Of a DNA stretch of 5,960 nucleotides, positions 5,347 to 5,960 are shown one piece after another. The notes under the pieces were generated by a model. That model made no database searches, was not told the origin of the DNA, and saw nothing but the letters and a program-made list of their open reading frames with translations. This DNA comes from an uncultured Actinomyces sp. (GTDB lineage: Bacteria; Actinomycetota; Actinomycetes; Actinomycetales; Actinomycetaceae). The stretch's first letter is position 1, and each line of letters starts with the position of its first letter. The translations under genes and the position numbers were made by a program. The stretch spans positions 1 to 5,960 of the forward strand of contig CALHID010000194.1 in NCBI GenBank assembly GCA_938030835.1. The letters run 5' to 3'.

Positions 5347-5353
5347 TGACACC

Positions 5354-5960
5354 ATGGCAGTAGCTCGTAAGGGTTCCTCTTCCTCAGCGAATGGGGACCG
5401 AAACAAGGCTTTGGAGCTCGCGCTCTCACAGATCGATAAGCAGTTCGGTAAGGGCTCTGTCATGCGACTGGGAGATGATTCGCGTCCCCCGGTGCAGGTG
5501 ATCCCCACTGGTTCTCTGGCTCTTGATGTTGCTCTCGGAATTGGCGGTCTGCCTCGTGGGCGCGTCATTGAAATCTATGGCCCTGAATCCTCTGGTAAGA
5601 CGACCGTTGCGCTTCATGCAGTTGCCAGCGCGCAAAAAGCAGGTGGAAACGCCGCATTTATCGACGCTGAACACGCACTTGATCCCGTCTATGCACGCGC
5701 CCTTGGCGTCGACACGGATAACCTCCTGGTCTCCCAACCTGATACCGGTGAGCAAGCGCTGGAAATTGCCGACATGCTGATTCGTTCGGGCGGCATTGAC
5801 ATCATCGTCATTGACTCCGTCGCTGCACTTGTTCCCAAGGCCGAAATCGAAGGCGAAATGGGCGACTCTCATGTCGGTCTGCAAGCCCGCTTGATGAGTC
5901 AGGCCCTGCGTAAAATCACCGGTGCTCTCTCGGCGACCGGAACAACTGCAATCTTCATTA
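5354..5960 (+). CDS. recA: Recombinase RecA (5' part, runs off the window)
   Basis: ATP-dependent DNA strand-exchange protein that also triggers LexA self-cleavage. The 202 codons present cover the N-terminal polymerisation helix (about 17-38, KALELALSQIDKQFGKGSVMRLG) and much of the ATPase core. Walker A is GPESSGKT at 76-83, and FIDAEHALDP at 102-111 carries the catalytic glutamate Glu106. Walker B is IIVIDSV at 150-156. Loop L1 with PKAEIEGEMGDSHVGLQARLMSQALR starts near 161. All key residues in this part are intact, and no intein is present at the positions seen. Translation starts MAVARKGSS behind a good ribosome site. The rest (loop L2 and the C-terminal domain, about 150 residues) lies beyond position 5960. 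The 201-nt leader carries an SOS box and a second promoter candidate, so damage induction is expected. Confidence 0.98.
   Translation, partial: MAVARKGSSSSANGDRNKALELALSQIDKQFGKGSVMRLGDDSRPPVQVIPTGSLALDVALGIGGLPRGRVIEIYGPESSGKTTVALHAVASAQKAGGNAAFIDAEHALDPVYARALGVDTDNLLVSQPDTGEQALEIADMLIRSGGIDIIVIDSVAALVPKAEIEGEMGDSHVGLQARLMSQALRKITGALSATGTTAIFI

Noticed and set aside
5314..5349. 11-residue upstream ORF (MNSGRRGFDER) ending four nt before the recA ATG
   Set aside because: It has no ribosome site of its own and is so short that chance is likely. Its stop falling just after the recA ribosome site is noted, but nothing else supports translation.
5426..5884. Minus-strand open frame of 152 codons opposite recA
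   Set aside because: It is antisense to the RecA ATPase core, which is highly conserved in the + frame; the antisense protein resembles nothing recognised.

Overview
The window is a core chromosomal segment from an actinobacterium. The order ftsK, pgsA, a ClgR-type HTH regulator, a DUF3046 protein and recA, all on the + strand, is the conserved actinobacterial arrangement; Mycobacterium tuberculosis has the same genes in the same order, with extra genes between them. Base composition looks moderate rather than very high in G+C. That fits a lower-GC member of the Actinomycetaceae or a relative better than Streptomyces or Mycobacterium, but the exact genus is inference.

Layout: the last six codons of an unidentified upstream gene come first (1-18). 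A PfkB-family sugar/nucleoside kinase follows (39-971), then a 71-nt gap with two small inverted repeats. FtsK/SpoIIIE DNA translocase occupies 1043-3721. Eighteen nt later comes pgsA (3740-4384), a CDP-alcohol phosphatidyltransferase. A 103-nt gap holds a perfect CGC-N5-GCG palindrome, a likely ClgR operator, and leads into clgR (4488-4907). clgR overlaps by four bases with a small DUF3046 gene (4904-5152). A 201-nt regulatory region precedes recA (5354 onward), which runs off the right edge after 202 codons.

Functionally the cluster joins chromosome segregation (FtsK), acidic phospholipid synthesis (PgsA), proteolysis/stress control (ClgR) and recombinational repair/SOS (RecA). The richest part is the recA leader. 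It holds a near-perfect actinobacterial LexA box with a -10 just downstream. About 60 bp further on there is a second promoter candidate with the exact geometry of the LexA-independent RecA-NDp (PafBC-type) promoter. Several inverted repeats follow, two of them presenting the same GGAGA loop.

I see no mobile element, CRISPR array, rRNA or tRNA gene, and no sign of horizontal transfer. No wholly new system is evident. The best leads are regulatory: the dual-promoter, structured recA leader; the palindrome upstream of clgR; the missing cinA; and the absent Shine-Dalgarno before ftsK.
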